Source: Arma custos (lineage: Eukaryota; Arthropoda; Insecta; Hemiptera; Pentatomidae). From it: a DNA stretch of 64,000 nt. Shown here in pieces: positions 1 through 10,660 of this stretch; within the stretch, counting starts at the first letter, position 1, and each line of letters begins with the position of its first letter. The notes under the pieces are model-generated. The model did not search any database. It was not told where the DNA came from and was given only the letters and a program-made list of their open reading frames with translations. The stretch spans positions 4,678,818 through 4,742,817 of the forward strand of contig CM073764.1 in the NCBI GenBank assembly GCA_037127475.1. Reading direction: 5' to 3'. The translations under genes were made by a program, and so were the position numbers.

Positions 1-140
1 ATGGGTACCAAGAGGGAAAAATCTGGCGGTTGAGCGTGATCCAAGACAAATCACCTGCACAAACGTTGTCCAATAAAAAGTACAGTCTCTAACATCTTCT
101 GAACCCTTCATGGGTTCTAGTGATACAGGTTTTTTCAGGA
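1..140 (+). repeat. SINE-C, 3' part
   Basis: Body of the tRNA-derived SINE seen complete at 60378-60711. The shared blocks are 'gcggttgagcgtgatc', 'acagtctctaacat' and the segment after 'tgaaccc'. The tRNA-like head lies outside the window or is lost. Seen by direct comparison of copies within the window. Confidence 0.7.
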
Positions 141-623
141 TTTTTACTTCTAAACACTCAAAATTCGTATGAGGTACTTCGATTCGCTTAAGGTGCAAAG
201 AGAAATTATCCAAAAGGACGCTTTCAACTCAAGCGTCCTGTGAAGTTAGGTCGATCCCGCTGGACCTCAACATCAGGTTGCCTTCCCTGGGACACCGACA
301 CAACTCAACCTAATTGGAAGGAAGGGAGTTGATGGGGCTAGTGGACGTAAACGAGGCAAGTCCCCAAGAGCTTTGATCGAGGGCAGGTGGTGAAGTCAAC
401 TCCAACTCCAAGGAGCTAATGATGCTAAAAGCGCCATCAACTCCTCAACTCCTGATACTATACTAAATACCTGCTATTCTTGATAATGCAGTCCACAACA
501 ACAACAATCCTGGTATTATTATATTATTCTAAATAACGAACAATTACAGAAAATATTGTTCTTAGTTTATTATTAGATTAAAAAATAATAATTAAAAGTT
601 GCCTTATAAATCTATAGCCCCTG
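141..623. other. Unassigned stretch
   Basis: No family recognised. The part at 230-480 is less AT-rich than its surroundings and could be an old LINE tail, but no frame supports this. Confidence 0.3.
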
Positions 624-795
624 GTTGTTTGTTCATTTAAAGTCACTTTATGCTGTTATGGCTAATCGGACGATGCTACAGTGTGAGCTCTAAAGTATTC
701 CTATCCAGGTATAATTAGGATTGCGATTTTTAACGAGTACCTGACATCGTACAGGCTCAGGACCCACGTTTTACGTAACTTCCGAAGAATGACTA
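624..795 (-). repeat. SINE-A, 3' half (fragment)
   Basis: Reverse-strand body of SINE-A, from the 'gttcatttaa' 3' end to the 'cttccgaag' block. The tRNA-like head is missing here, but a piece that continues it in the same orientation lies at 1632-1715. Confidence 0.8.
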
Positions 796-1631
796 TGTTA
801 GCGCTCACAATAAATTTAATGTTTATAATTTGTTGTTTTTTTTTTGTTTACTTAAACAGCAACTTGAATATTGGCTTTTCTTTCTTATTTAAATAATTTA
901 GTTAGGTAATAGTGTTAAGAACGAAGAAGAAAAAAATTATTATTTGTTATAAAATGTGAATGTTTAAAGATTAGACTTAAAATTGCATTAACGGTAAACT
1001 AGAACAATACGCCTTGCGAGCTTTGTTTAAGTCAGGAGGATTAACTTTGACTCTTATCTAACTAACATCAGTTGTATGTTTGATGCGGCCATGAATAGAC
1101 TGATAAAACTTAGTTCGTGCCTTATTTTTTTTTAATGAAAAGTAATTTTGTTTAAATTGAATCTCTCTCGACCTGAACAATTATGGGACACTTCGAAGAC
1201 TCACGCTCAACGGCAACCATCTATGATGTAGTCTGTCATGAAGCTGACGTCAAGTAATGCCATTCTCCAGGTCGATATCGGCCCAATACGTACTGCAACT
1301 CTGCAGTCATCAGGTCGTACGCCTATTGCTGTAGAGTTATTCTTTACTCTCACAAACAATATTTATTTATGAAAAATCTACCTTTTTTTTATTGAATTAT
1401 TTTTTAAAAATAGAAGAATGGTTTTATTTTTTTTTATTTTATAATTGAATCATGTAAAGATAGTGTGACAAATAAATCAGGGAATTATTTTGGTTTATTA
1501 TTCTTTGTTTTCCTCATTGAGGGTTTACCAATTAATCTACTATAGACATTCAGGGGAAGAACCAGAAATTAATTTATTAAGGTGGGTAGATTTGCGGATT
1601 GCAGCTATTTGCCGCTACCGCCGAAATAGAC
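796..1631. other. Unassigned AT-rich stretch
   Basis: No coding potential or recognised repeat. Poly-T runs and short AT-rich blocks. It lies between two pieces of SINE-A in the same orientation and may be an insertion. Confidence 0.3.
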
Positions 1632-1715
1632 ATAACCAAGGATTTTTTACTCCCTTTAAAAAATCCTAAGGCCACATCCCGGACTGCGAACCCACTACAC
1701 TTGGAATTGGATAAT
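1632..1715 (-). repeat. SINE-A, central fragment
   Basis: Matches the SINE-A block with 'aaggattttttactccc' and the diverged B-box side. In order and orientation it could be the other half of the copy at 624-795. Confidence 0.6.
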
Positions 1716-2092
1716 GTCTTTTCGATCAAGAAAAATAAAAAAAATGAATTCAGAACATGACACTCTGTGCTGTTTCTTGGACAGAACGAAGCTGTATTAG
1801 AAGTCCTAAATTTGGCTTTTTCAGGGATCTTGAACGAGTGCTTGACACAGGCTTGAGATACTTATTTAAGCCCCTTCCGAACGAGGACATAACTATGGAT
1901 ATTCAGCTCCCTTTGAAGGTTGTTAATACAGAAGAAACCATGAAAAGACATGATACCCGGATGTCTTTTCAACCGAAATGTGTAAGATAGAAACAGATTG
2001 AACGATTGAACTAGAGTAGCCTCTAGTGAGTTTTCGGAAGGACTCAAGAGATTTCACAGGAGATAATTCCCGACCGCTTCGAATTTTTTTAA
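1716..2092. other. Unassigned stretch with a 77-codon frame
   Basis: Holds a 77-codon open frame on + (1757-1990) with no family resemblance that I recognise, and an overlapping frame on the other strand. Nothing else is seen. Confidence 0.3.
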
Positions 2093-2100
2093 ACGATTTT

Positions 2101-2973
2101 GGTACTTTTCCAATCTAACGACGACCTACCCCAGCACGCTCCTCTGGCACTTACCTCAACTATTTGGACCCTGTCAGGTTATCCTGCCTGAAATATATTT
2201 GAAATAGTATTCTTTCATTATCATACAAGAGGATTCTTAGGAAATGAAATAGGAGATGATATACAACTAAAATATGTTGTTTTTTTTTATTGTTTTTATT
2301 TGTAGCTATTTTTCTTTTAAAGAGAAACGATTTGCCCGGGCAATCCATCTTTAAAAGAAAAATAGCTAAAAATAAAAACAATAAAAAAAATAATCATATT
2401 TTAGTTGCATATAACAATTTCTCTTTAAATTTAAATTATATAAACTACTGAATAAATAAGAAGATAAAATATAACATTTATTATAAACAAAATTCATTAA
2501 AAATAACAATATCACATCAAAACGGTGTCGTATATACAGAACAATCAAAACAATTAACCAAAACACATCATATTGTAGTTAAATATAATTATTGATGTTT
2601 CAAAATGAAACATTTAAAATAGAAAATAAATAATAAGATATAATAAAACATTTACTATAAACAATATTGATTAAACACAACAATATCTAGCAACAATTAT
2701 AAATAATATTAATTAAAAAGAACAATATGTTACAAAAATTATAAACAATGTTCATTAAAAAGAACAATATTCAATTGCAGTTTCATATTATGTCCCTTTC
2801 TACAACACATTTTCCGGAGAATGACGTTCCGCTCTTGTAGAAATACCACAGCTGATCAACTTGACACAAACAATAACAAAGGACTAAGAAAGGTTACGGA
2901 AACAGTAGCAGGTAGTTAAGGAAACTGACACTTGGGGCGCTGGGGTAGGTCGTCGTTAGATTGGAAGAATACC
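2101..2973 (-). mobile_element. Merlin-type DNA transposon, non-autonomous, subfamily 2
   Basis: Seen: inverted termini starting GGTACTTTTCCAATC (left) and GGTATTCTTCCAATC (right, read inward), continuing about 45 bp, and an 8-bp target duplication acgatttt at 2093-2100 and 2974-2981. The interior aligns with the elements at 46291 and 55446 and keeps a damaged reverse-strand copy of the transposase N-terminus around 2775-2860. Known: Merlin (IS1016/ISXO2-like) elements start with GG and make 8-9 bp duplications. The outer TIR differs completely from the other two copies although the interior is shared, so at least two terminal types share one body. A palindrome sits inside at 2283-2400. Confidence 0.85.
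2283..2400. repeat. Near-perfect palindrome inside Merlin copy
   Basis: Two arms of about 50 bases meet at a CCCGGG centre near 2335-2341. The core 'aaagagaaacgatttgcccg' resembles the ends of the foldback tRNA-like elements at 18593, 30358 and 63673. The Merlin copy at 55446 lacks this palindrome. Confidence 0.75.
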
Positions 2974-2981
2974 ACGATTTT

Positions 2982-3354
2982 TTACTTTTTTAAACTTAAT
3001 TGTAACAACACCATAATTTAAACTAAAAAACAACTACCATTTGTGAAACCTTGGCTGGAAATTGGTGAGGAGCGATGCCGGCGTCAATAGGGCTTGGTAT
3101 TTACTGAGATCTCACTAAGGCATTAAGAAGCTTAGAGCTCAGTGAGAGCCGCGCTCTCGAGAGCTCTGACAGTCTCTCTAATCCGCGCGTCTCAATTCCA
3201 CCACTTTTCACTCCATCTTTGAAAGGGCAAGTAGTACGACGCCAGAAAAGCCAGTTTTTTAATATAGTTTTTTTATTATATTCTTCTTAGAAGTCTGAAG
3301 TTATCTAGCAATAGAGCTAAAACTTCTCAGATTTTAAAACAAAATGATTGAAAA
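2982..3354. other. Unassigned stretch
   Basis: AT-rich apart from a GC-richer piece at 3060-3250 with 'gagctc' and 'gcgcgtct' motifs. No family recognised. Confidence 0.3.
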
Positions 3355-3640
3355 GTGGCCTGTGGTCTAATGGTTAGCATAACAAACTACTATTTCCAAG
3401 ATCACGGGTTCGTAGCCCGGCAGGTGGTCCTAGGAGTTTTTTAATGTAGGTACAAAATTCTTGGTTATGCCGTCCTTCGGAAGGGACTTTAAACGAGGGT
3501 CTCTACCCTATACGAGGTCAGGCACTTGTTAAAAACCTCTGTCCTAATGAAACCTGGATAGGTAGGTCCTAATGAACCCCCTCTTGCAGCTTCGTCCGAT
3601 TAGCCATAGCAGCATGGAGTGACGATAAATGAACAAACAA
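3355..3640 (+). repeat. SINE-A, near full length
   Basis: tRNA-derived SINE. The A box-like 'tggtctaatggttagc' and the B box-like 'gggttcgtagcc' form the head. The body carries 'ccttcggaagggac' and the 3' end 'aatgaacaaac'. It would be transcribed by RNA polymerase III from the internal promoter and mobilised by a LINE. Diverged from the family consensus in the middle. Confidence 0.85.
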
Positions 3641-3887
3641 CAATAGGTTGAACCCACTTTTACTGTATGCAAAAAAGGCTGGTTTTTATATCCTAATCAA
3701 GTATTAGTTCCGCAGGTTGTCACTTCGATCTAAATCACAAGACTTAAAGGAATTATTGTGAGTTTTAGCATGGAAAAATGGACTGTGATTATGGGAAATG
3801 TATATATTTCAGTTATAAGTATAGATGATATATGTTAGTCGAAACTTTAATTTCTTGATGAAATTATCACCTAAATATATATTGAAA

Positions 3888-4570
3888 TGCAAAAAGAGAC
3901 CTTACATAAATGTTAAGACCGTGGAAAAATTCCAACGAAAAGCCCTTAGTCTCCAAACTAAAACAGAAATAGAAATATCTGTCCAATATTTCGCCCATTC
4001 AGGCATCATCAGGGTAGAAAGAGAATAACAGCAAAACAAAACATGAATAATGCACCCAAGAAACATCCCACCACCTCCAAGGCTCAAATTCCTACCCTGA
4101 GGATGCCTGAATGGGCGAAATATTGGACAGATAATTTCAATTTCATTTTTAGTTTATATATGAAAAAATGAAAGTAAAAATGCAAGAAAAAAAATTGATA
4201 ACATTATCAAGAAACCAGTGGACTTATGGCTATTCCACAAAATATATTAATATTGAAAAGCAAAAAGAGACCTTACATAAATGTTAAGACCGTGGAAAAA
4301 TTCCAACGAAAAGCCCTTAAGTCTCCAAACTAAAACATAAATTGAAATTATCTGTCCAATATTTCGCCCATTCAGGCATTCTAAGGGTAGAAAGAGAATG
4401 ACAGCTAAACAAAACGTAAAGAATGCACCCAAGAAACATCCCACCACCTCCAAGGCTCAAATTCCTATCCTGAGGATGCCTGAATGGGCGAAATATTGGA
4501 CAGATATTTCTATTTCTGTTTTAGTTTGGAGACTAAGGGCTATTCGTTGAAATTTTTCCACGGTCTTAAC
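3888..4570. repeat. Tandem foldback repeat, about 370-bp units, with hammerhead-like cores
   Basis: Two units at a 370-bp period (the start 'gcaaaaagagacc' recurs at 3890 and 4260). Each unit holds inverted arms that start 'gttaagaccgtgg' and end in its reverse complement, about 95 bases per arm. In the arms a CTGATGA (reverse strand, 4006-4012) or CTGAGGA (forward, 4097-4103) is followed by a small GCC/GGC stem and GAAA, the order found in hammerhead ribozymes. A second array of the same family lies at 20896-21716. Open frames here are by-products of the repeat. Confidence 0.8.
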
Positions 4571-4653
4571 AATTATTACCTAAATATACATATTTATGAA
4601 CTATCGTTAAACTAATGATAATTTTGTTTAATATTTTAACTTTTTTAATCCGA

Positions 4654-4933
4654 TTTGTTTGTTCATTTAACGTCACTTTTTGCTGCTATGGCTAATCGGA
4701 CGATGCTACAGTGGGAGCTCTAAATTTTGCCTATCCAGGTTTTATTAGGATAGGGATTTTTAACGAGTACCTGACATCGTACAGGCTCGGGACCCCCGTT
4801 TTACGTCCCTTCCGAAGGACGGCGTAACTAAGGATTTTTTACTCCCTTAAAAAAATCCTAGGGCCACCTGCCGGGCTACGAACCCGCGATCTTGGGCTTA
4901 GTAGTTTGTTACGCTAACCACTAGACCACAGGT
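4654..4933 (-). repeat. SINE-A, full length with target-site duplication
   Basis: Complete SINE-A on the reverse strand, flanked by a 13-bp direct repeat ttttttaatccga at 4641-4653 and 4934-4946. This is the footprint expected of LINE-type target-primed insertion. Head at the right (A box near 4915), 3' end at the left. One of the best-preserved copies. Confidence 0.92.
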
Positions 4934-4946
4934 TTTTTTAATCCGA

Positions 4947-5702
4947 ATTAATGATGAAATGTCACAGTTTCCTTGACAAACGCCTTATCAGTTTTTACCA
5001 GAGTAGCAATCTCTTGGCATGTATCCTATGTGCAAATTTCCCTCTTCAGAGAGGAAAGATATCTTTCGATTTCCCGCAAAACATTGGAGTTGGCAACACT
5101 GTTGAGCCACTACCTTATCAATTGTCGCTACACTAGTCTATCTAGACACTAATCCTACGCCAGCATGATATATTATGCATGTGTATTATATATCTGTTAT
5201 GGTCTCTCCTAGACCCCAGCAGCCCATGAGTCAGCATTACGACTGTTGAAGCATATATATTACCTAGATAATGGGCCTCTTTGTTATAACCACTTAGTAG
5301 ATCATACCTATTTGTTATAATAATAATAAGGCTTAGCGAACCCAAAAGTTCCATCCCGATACCAGCAATCTCTGCTTACAAACTTCTGTCCACACACGAC
5401 TACCCTAATCCAAATCCGACTGATTAACCTTAACGCAATCCTCTCACCTACGCCTCGTTACCTATTTGTTTTATATGACAGAAATAAATAACTTGAAGTT
5501 ATAATTTATTTAAAATACTAACAACCTCATATTTCACACACTATTCTATATACTTTCAGGTACCTAACCTAACTCACAAAATGTCAGTACCTCTAGCTTA
5601 ACGTGTCACAAAACTATTGCTTTACTGAGTCCTCAAGTTACTTTAGTGTTGTATGTTTTAATCTTGGATAAAGCTTTAAAAAAGTGATTTAGAGAATTTA
5701 AT
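4947..5702. other. Unassigned stretch, possible decayed LTR
   Basis: No coding frame recognised. It lies directly upstream of a tRNA-Lys-type primer-binding site (5703), so its right part could be an old LTR of a different family from the solo LTRs. No second LTR copy is visible in the window. Confidence 0.3.
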
Positions 5703-5716
5703 TGGCGCCCGAACAG
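5703..5716 (+). promoter_or_regulatory. Possible retroelement primer-binding site (tRNA-Lys)
   Basis: TGGCGCCCGAACAG is the exact 14-base complement of the 3' end of tRNA-Lys(UUU) including CCA; 16 of 18 positions match overall. In retroelements this site sits just inside the 5' LTR. No gag or pol is readable downstream before a solo LTR at 5941. Confidence 0.5.
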
Positions 5717-5940
5717 ATACTGTTGCGCTATAAATGTATACCTGAACAACACTTTTATTAATTTATTGAAGAAAATTCTTATTGCTACGCTAAAGTAGTT
5801 TATAGTTTATATTTGTAAAAATAAATTACGAGATATTATAAACGAAATTCAGATATATTAGAAGGCAAAATTAACTAAAAATTAAAAATTACTTAAACAC
5901 TTAAAACAACTTGTACCACTACAACTGTCGTATTATATAT

Positions 5941-6667
5941 TGTTACGGGCTACTGGGTATTAAAAATGAATTAAACAGTTCCTTAATTAAAGATACTAAT
6001 ATTTATTAACAAAATGATAAAAAGGATACAATTAAACTATTAACAATTAAATTATTAAACTAAGATAAATTTATAATAACAATATTCTAAATATTTATAT
6101 AACCTAGGCCTATTTAATTATTACAATAATCTAAGGTATTACTAATTCTAAATGGCTTAACTATTTACATAAATTTGTATGAATATTATAAAATTACACT
6201 ACAATTTATAACTAATAATTAACACTTACAGTTCACTAGTCCACCGACCGTAAGATTCTCCAAGTATGGCAAACTGACACACAGTAACAAACAGAAACAG
6301 TTTATTACACTCGCGAGACTATCACAGTTCACTGATACACTTATTACACTGGCCGGTTCAACACTGACTAATTTATCACACTGACACTCACTTATTACAC
6401 TGACACGCACTTATTACGAGATCATCACAGTGCCTCCTGGTCTACTCTCAGACTAAGACTGACCGGCTCGAGGTGAAGGAAGTATTTAAATAGGCAAGGC
6501 CGAACATTCTAGAACACGGAGGGGCCAGAAAATTCTGGAATCTTCTTAATCCTTTTCCGACAAAAGGAGACGATCTAGAACGGTCCCAATCCTATTTGAA
6601 CTTCTCCCGCCGACGGATTTACGCCGCTAATCCCCTTGCTTCCGTCTTCCTGCCGGCGCCCGTAACA
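5941..6667 (-). mobile_element. Solo LTR (Ty3/Gypsy type), copy 1
   Basis: Starts TGTTACGGGC and ends GCCCGTAACA (10-bp inverted ends), 727 bp, with atat duplicated at 5937-5940 and 6668-6671. On the reverse strand it has a TATA-like 'cctatttaaat' followed by a GC-richer region, and AATAAA near its 3' side. Four more copies lie at 13788, 15526, 36105 and 45729. No internal coding region accompanies any copy. The 4-bp ATAT duplication resembles Drosophila 17.6/297-type Gypsy elements. Confidence 0.85.
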
Positions 6668-6671
6668 ATAT

Positions 6672-6745
6672 CAGTACATGGTAGAGACTGTACTGTTTCA
6701 CAAACAACGGTTCAGTAAGGAGGTGACGGCCTAGATCACGCTATA
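6672..6745 (-). repeat. SINE-C fragment
   Basis: Reverse-strand piece with 'gtacatggtagagactgtac' and 'aggaggtgac', directly abutting the solo LTR, which may have inserted into it. Confidence 0.6.
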
Positions 6746-6964
6746 ACACTTATATCAAACAAATAATAAATTAAATCCTCCATATTCAATTATATAAATG
6801 TGCCTGATTGATTTTGGGCTAGATTCTTACGGTTTTTTAACAATTGTTTTTACTATAATAGTCAAAAATAATTTATAGAGATTAAACATTTTTGAGAAAG
6901 TACACATTGCTTTAAAAAAATAAATAATTCTCTTTAAAACTAAAATAATTTCGTACATAAAGCC

Positions 6965-7168
6965 CTGTAGGTGGCCCTAGTTTTTTTTAAAAGGTGTAAA
7001 CAATCCTTTGCTTTGCAGTCTTCCGGAGGGGACATAAAATGTCAGTCTCTTATGTTAGGTACTCGTTAAAAAATCCCTACCTTGACTATATCTGGTACTG
7101 TAAAAGTTTATTATTCCCATTATAGAATCATTAAACTAGTCATAGCAGCATTAAATGAATAAGCAAAA
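6965..7168 (+). repeat. SINE-A, diverged 3' portion
   Basis: Begins within the head ('gtaggtggccctag') and runs to 'gcagcattaaatgaa'. Many substitutions make this one of the oldest copies. Confidence 0.6.
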
Positions 7169-7459
7169 TATTTTAAAATTTTATTAGCATTCCACAAAAC
7201 ATTTCACAGAGTTTATTCAGATTTTTAACTATTAAATTGACAGATTTTTTTATTTAAATTTAACTTTAAACTAATCTATTCTTATGATGTTAGTATTTGT
7301 TTTCATTTAAATAAAAATAAAATGGCAGATATGTTATAAGAAATAAGAGAACCCAGTCGATCCCTTACGAAATGAAATATACATTTGGCTCATCAACAAA
7401 CAAATATGTATAAAAACGTCTGCTTGGCAAGCCAGTAGTAAGCTCATCAAAGATTTTTT

Positions 7460-8120
7460 TTTTTAATAATTTATTCAATGAAATTTACAACTGTATTATA
7501 CTAATATAACGATTAAATAGAATGATTGGTACATATTGGCGTGAAAGACAAGAAGAGTAACTACCCAGTGATAGTAATCATATAACAAGTTCAACTTAGG
7601 TGGGCACGAGGCCATCTTCTTTTCAGACGCCTCGGAGGATTATCAGGAATTGAAGAGGTTGAGGTTTGAAACTAGTGGGTTTGAGTGGGAATGAAGTTTG
7701 TTATGAAAGGATTTATATCGGATTCGGGCAAAATCCTCATTATGGATTACTTTGTTCGTAACAAAGTAAGGGGCATTAAGGATTTTGGAATGTATGGATT
7801 GAATACGAGAGGAATTCGATGGCTTAGTGGAGCCCCAAAGCTCTACTTCTTAAGTCTAGATGGGTCAAATGATTGTCATGATGAGTCTTTTGTAATTAAT
7901 TGGGAGCTTAGAGCGTTTGTCTAGTAAATGTTGAAGTAGTCTGAAACGTCGAGCGGTTTCTTGTTGTTTCAGTCTGGTATGAGGATTCCAAGATAATCTT
8001 TTGTCTAGTTAATCCTAAGTACTGGGCCTGTTCTACAGTAACCAGTGGTATGTCGTTACACGATACAGGAAGACAGGAAGTCATTGGTTTACGACATAGG
8101 GAAAAGGTGATTTGACGGGA
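7460..8120 (-). mobile_element. Jockey-clade LINE, 3' end
   Basis: Reverse-strand relic of the end of a LINE polymerase ORF plus 3' UTR, aligned with the better copy at 54375-55369. Frames are broken by indels. The forward 79-codon frame at 7685-7924 is only its antisense shadow. The 3' UTR block 'acaactgtattatactaat' is shared with the copy at 29265. Confidence 0.8.
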
Positions 8121-9006
8121 TCATCGAAGGTTTAAATTGAAAGAGCAAAGAAAATATTTGAAAATCCTTTATAATATTTCTTATATTACATTTATATATA
8201 ATAATTAATATAATATATAATTAAAGAAGAAATATTTCTTCTGTAAGTTTCTTTGAAAATTCTTTCAAATATGGATTGCTGACGTACAGTTAGTTTTGAA
8301 ACCTCCTCTCCGATGCTACTGTCTTCGATTAATGTAGGATATTGAAGGCTCAATAGATAAATCTGTATTTGATCAATGGTTATTGATAGTCTTTCCAGAT
8401 TTAGTTCAATATCCAATCCAATCCATCCAACATGCAATCCATTCCATCCAAGGAAATAATCCATATTCCCATATCCATCATAGATGACTCCATCAGTATA
8501 TAAAACTAAATTTTCCCAAAACACCTACGTCGGTTAGATCATCAATATCTAAAATTATCTCAAGTAGACAATATCTGACATAAAATCAAATTAAATTTAA
8601 TTTAAGTGGAAATTCCCATGCATCAACGAGATATAAAAGGTCAAATATAATGTATAAAAATAATGCCTTACATTAAAAATATATTATAGTAGGGTGTAAC
8701 CCAGCTCAGTCTAACGGCGGACCGACACCCGATTTACAAATTATACTTTTCATACAATGGACAAACAATAACTTTTTTTAAAAATTAAAAATAAATGAAT
8801 TTTTAGATTCGCCATAATGTAACTTTAAAAAAAAAATATATTTTATTTTTAAAAGATCGTTTTTCATCGAAAAAATTGCATTCGGATTATGAAAAAATTC
8901 ACGCGGGAAATGAATACTTTTAAACGCTTTATTTTGCCTTCGTGACGTTATCAGGCTTGTTTACATTTTTATGATAAGAAATTCATATGATTTTTTTTCA
9001 TATTAA
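8121..9006. other. Unassigned AT-rich stretch
   Basis: Contains a run rich in 'atcca' words at 8400-8490, which alone creates a 110-codon reverse frame. No family recognised. Confidence 0.3.
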
Positions 9007-9579
9007 TCTTACTAATATTATAAATGTGAATGTTTGTATGTTTGTCTCTCTTTCACGCAAAAACTACTGGACGGATTGGGATGAAACTTTACAGTAATAT
9101 AGGTTATACATCAGAATAACACGTAGGCAATAGCAAGCTCGGATTTATGGGAGGGTGCAAGGGGGCACGTGCCCTCCCCCGACAGTATTTTAGGTACTGT
9201 GGAGAATCCATTATTGTACATAAATAAAGGCAAAACACATGATGATCTATGTGGGGGCACGGGGGCATGTGCCCACCCCCGTTATAGACCATAATTAAAG
9301 GTAAATCAGGAACTTAGCATCTTGAAATTTGTAGTTAGGTTCTGTGTATAGTTTAAGAAAGAAATTCGGATAATTCCACTCTAAGGGTTTCCGCTTTAAT
9401 ATAATAGGGGTTCAAAGGTATAGAATCCGTCAGTTTTGAAGTTAAACATCTGAAATTTCGGATGTTCGAGTAACTTATATTTAAAAAAAATAATTAAATT
9501 ATTTATTTAAAATGATCTTTCACGAAACTTTACGTGGCAGACCAAATTCCACGCGTGCGAAGCCGCGGGCATAAGCTAG
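9007..9579 (+). mobile_element. Helitron, non-autonomous, one 5' unit
   Basis: Starts TCTTACTAATATTATAAA, ends 'gccgcgggcataagctag' with CTAG, and sits between A (9006) and T (9580), the hallmarks of Helitron insertion. There is no target duplication and no TIR. The internal GC palindrome around gcacgtgcc is shared with the other copies. Related copies at 37202, 42185, 52090 and 57542. Confidence 0.85.
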
Positions 9580-10169
9580 TATAGAATATTGTGTTCATCT
9601 TGAGAAATAAACAAAATAAAACAATTGCTTATTAATTAAATTAACTTATTTCAAGTAAAGAGTCATTTTTTTTTTTTATTGGCATCTTTTTATTCAATAA
9701 CTATTAGTTTTATCAACATTTTTATCATCTCATTAGCAATCACATAGCCAGGCTAAGTTAAAGTTGTTTTCTGTTGAGTAAATTGCTACAAATAAATTGA
9801 TGCATGGGTATAATGAACTGGAACTTATTTTTTCTAGTCCTTTTGACAAAACGCACATCGATACTTTGATATGCGATGCAGCCAGTTGCGTATTAGGTGT
9901 GTGTGTTTTAAACCTGTCTGCTGGAAGTAAACTTGGAATTAAATTTCAGTTTTTTCACAGACAGTCATTTCCATTAAATGAAAAGAAAACTATCTCATTG
10001 GTTGAACTCAAAATGATATTCTCATAACAAAATTTTCTGCCACCAATGAACATGTACCTACATCGATGTTAGAGTCTGGAACATTGATATTCACATAGGA
10101 TTGTCTGATTTTGTTTTTAAATTAAATTTTTGTTTTTCGGCAAATCATGGTTTTACCAAAGGTTTTTTT
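9580..10169. other. Unassigned stretch with a 76-codon frame
   Basis: Open frame at 9797-10027 (+). A faint resemblance to a retroelement RNase H ('ICDAAS') is too short to name. Otherwise AT-rich. Confidence 0.3.
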
Positions 10170-10660
10170 TTTTTTTAAAGCTGACTCCAGAAATCTGCGA
10201 AATACTTTCTTCATCACAATCACTTGGTTCACTCAAAGACAAAGTAGAAAAATCTTTGTCTGTTTTATCATCAACACATGATGAAATGTTATCTGAATCA
10301 CTGGAGTCATCACTATAAATATCACTGGCAAGATGTTTTGGTACCTTCATGGATGATGTTTGCATATGTTTTACCATTAAAATAGGCGATGATGCCCTAT
10401 CTTTCAAAAATGCCTTTGTTTGATCAGCTTGGCTTCTGACAGGAACTTTTTTAAGATATTTTTGTTTCTACATTCTCTTTTGAAGAAATTAAGGAATTTT
10501 CATTATTGGTCCTGAGACATTCAATACTGTGTTTTCTATGTTTTCATTATTCAATATTGATGGTTGCAGAACAGAGATTGTCTCATTCTTTTGACACCAA
10601 GAGGTCTTAGTTGCGATGAATGTGCTAGGATTCTCTTCCTTTGAGGTATATGTCAAAGCA
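10170..10660 (-). pseudogene. Broken acidic, Ser/Asp-rich protein remnant
   Basis: Reverse-strand coding-like sequence of about 160 codons interrupted by two frameshifts and stops. The 3'-most segment is open at 10153-10407 and contains 'SDDSSDSDN' and 'DCDEES', an acidic low-complexity tail. Joined across the shifts, the frames keep similar composition. Acidic tails of this kind are common in transposase termini and nuclear proteins, but no family is recognised. Possible relic of a transposase or a processed host gene. Confidence 0.4.

Noticed and set aside
5941..6667. The LTR family as a DNA transposon with 10-bp TIRs
   Set aside because: The asymmetric body with TATA-like box and AATAAA in the right order, and TG..CA ends, fits an LTR better; a search for internal regions would settle it.
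7685..7924. 79-codon forward frame
   Set aside because: Antisense shadow of a Jockey LINE tail.
8192..8524. 110-codon reverse open frame
   Set aside because: It is created by an 'atcca'-type simple repeat and AT-rich sequence; composition is not protein-like and no motif is seen.
9797..10027. Retroelement RNase H fragment
   Set aside because: Only a loose 'CDAAS' resemblance and no second motif; left unassigned.
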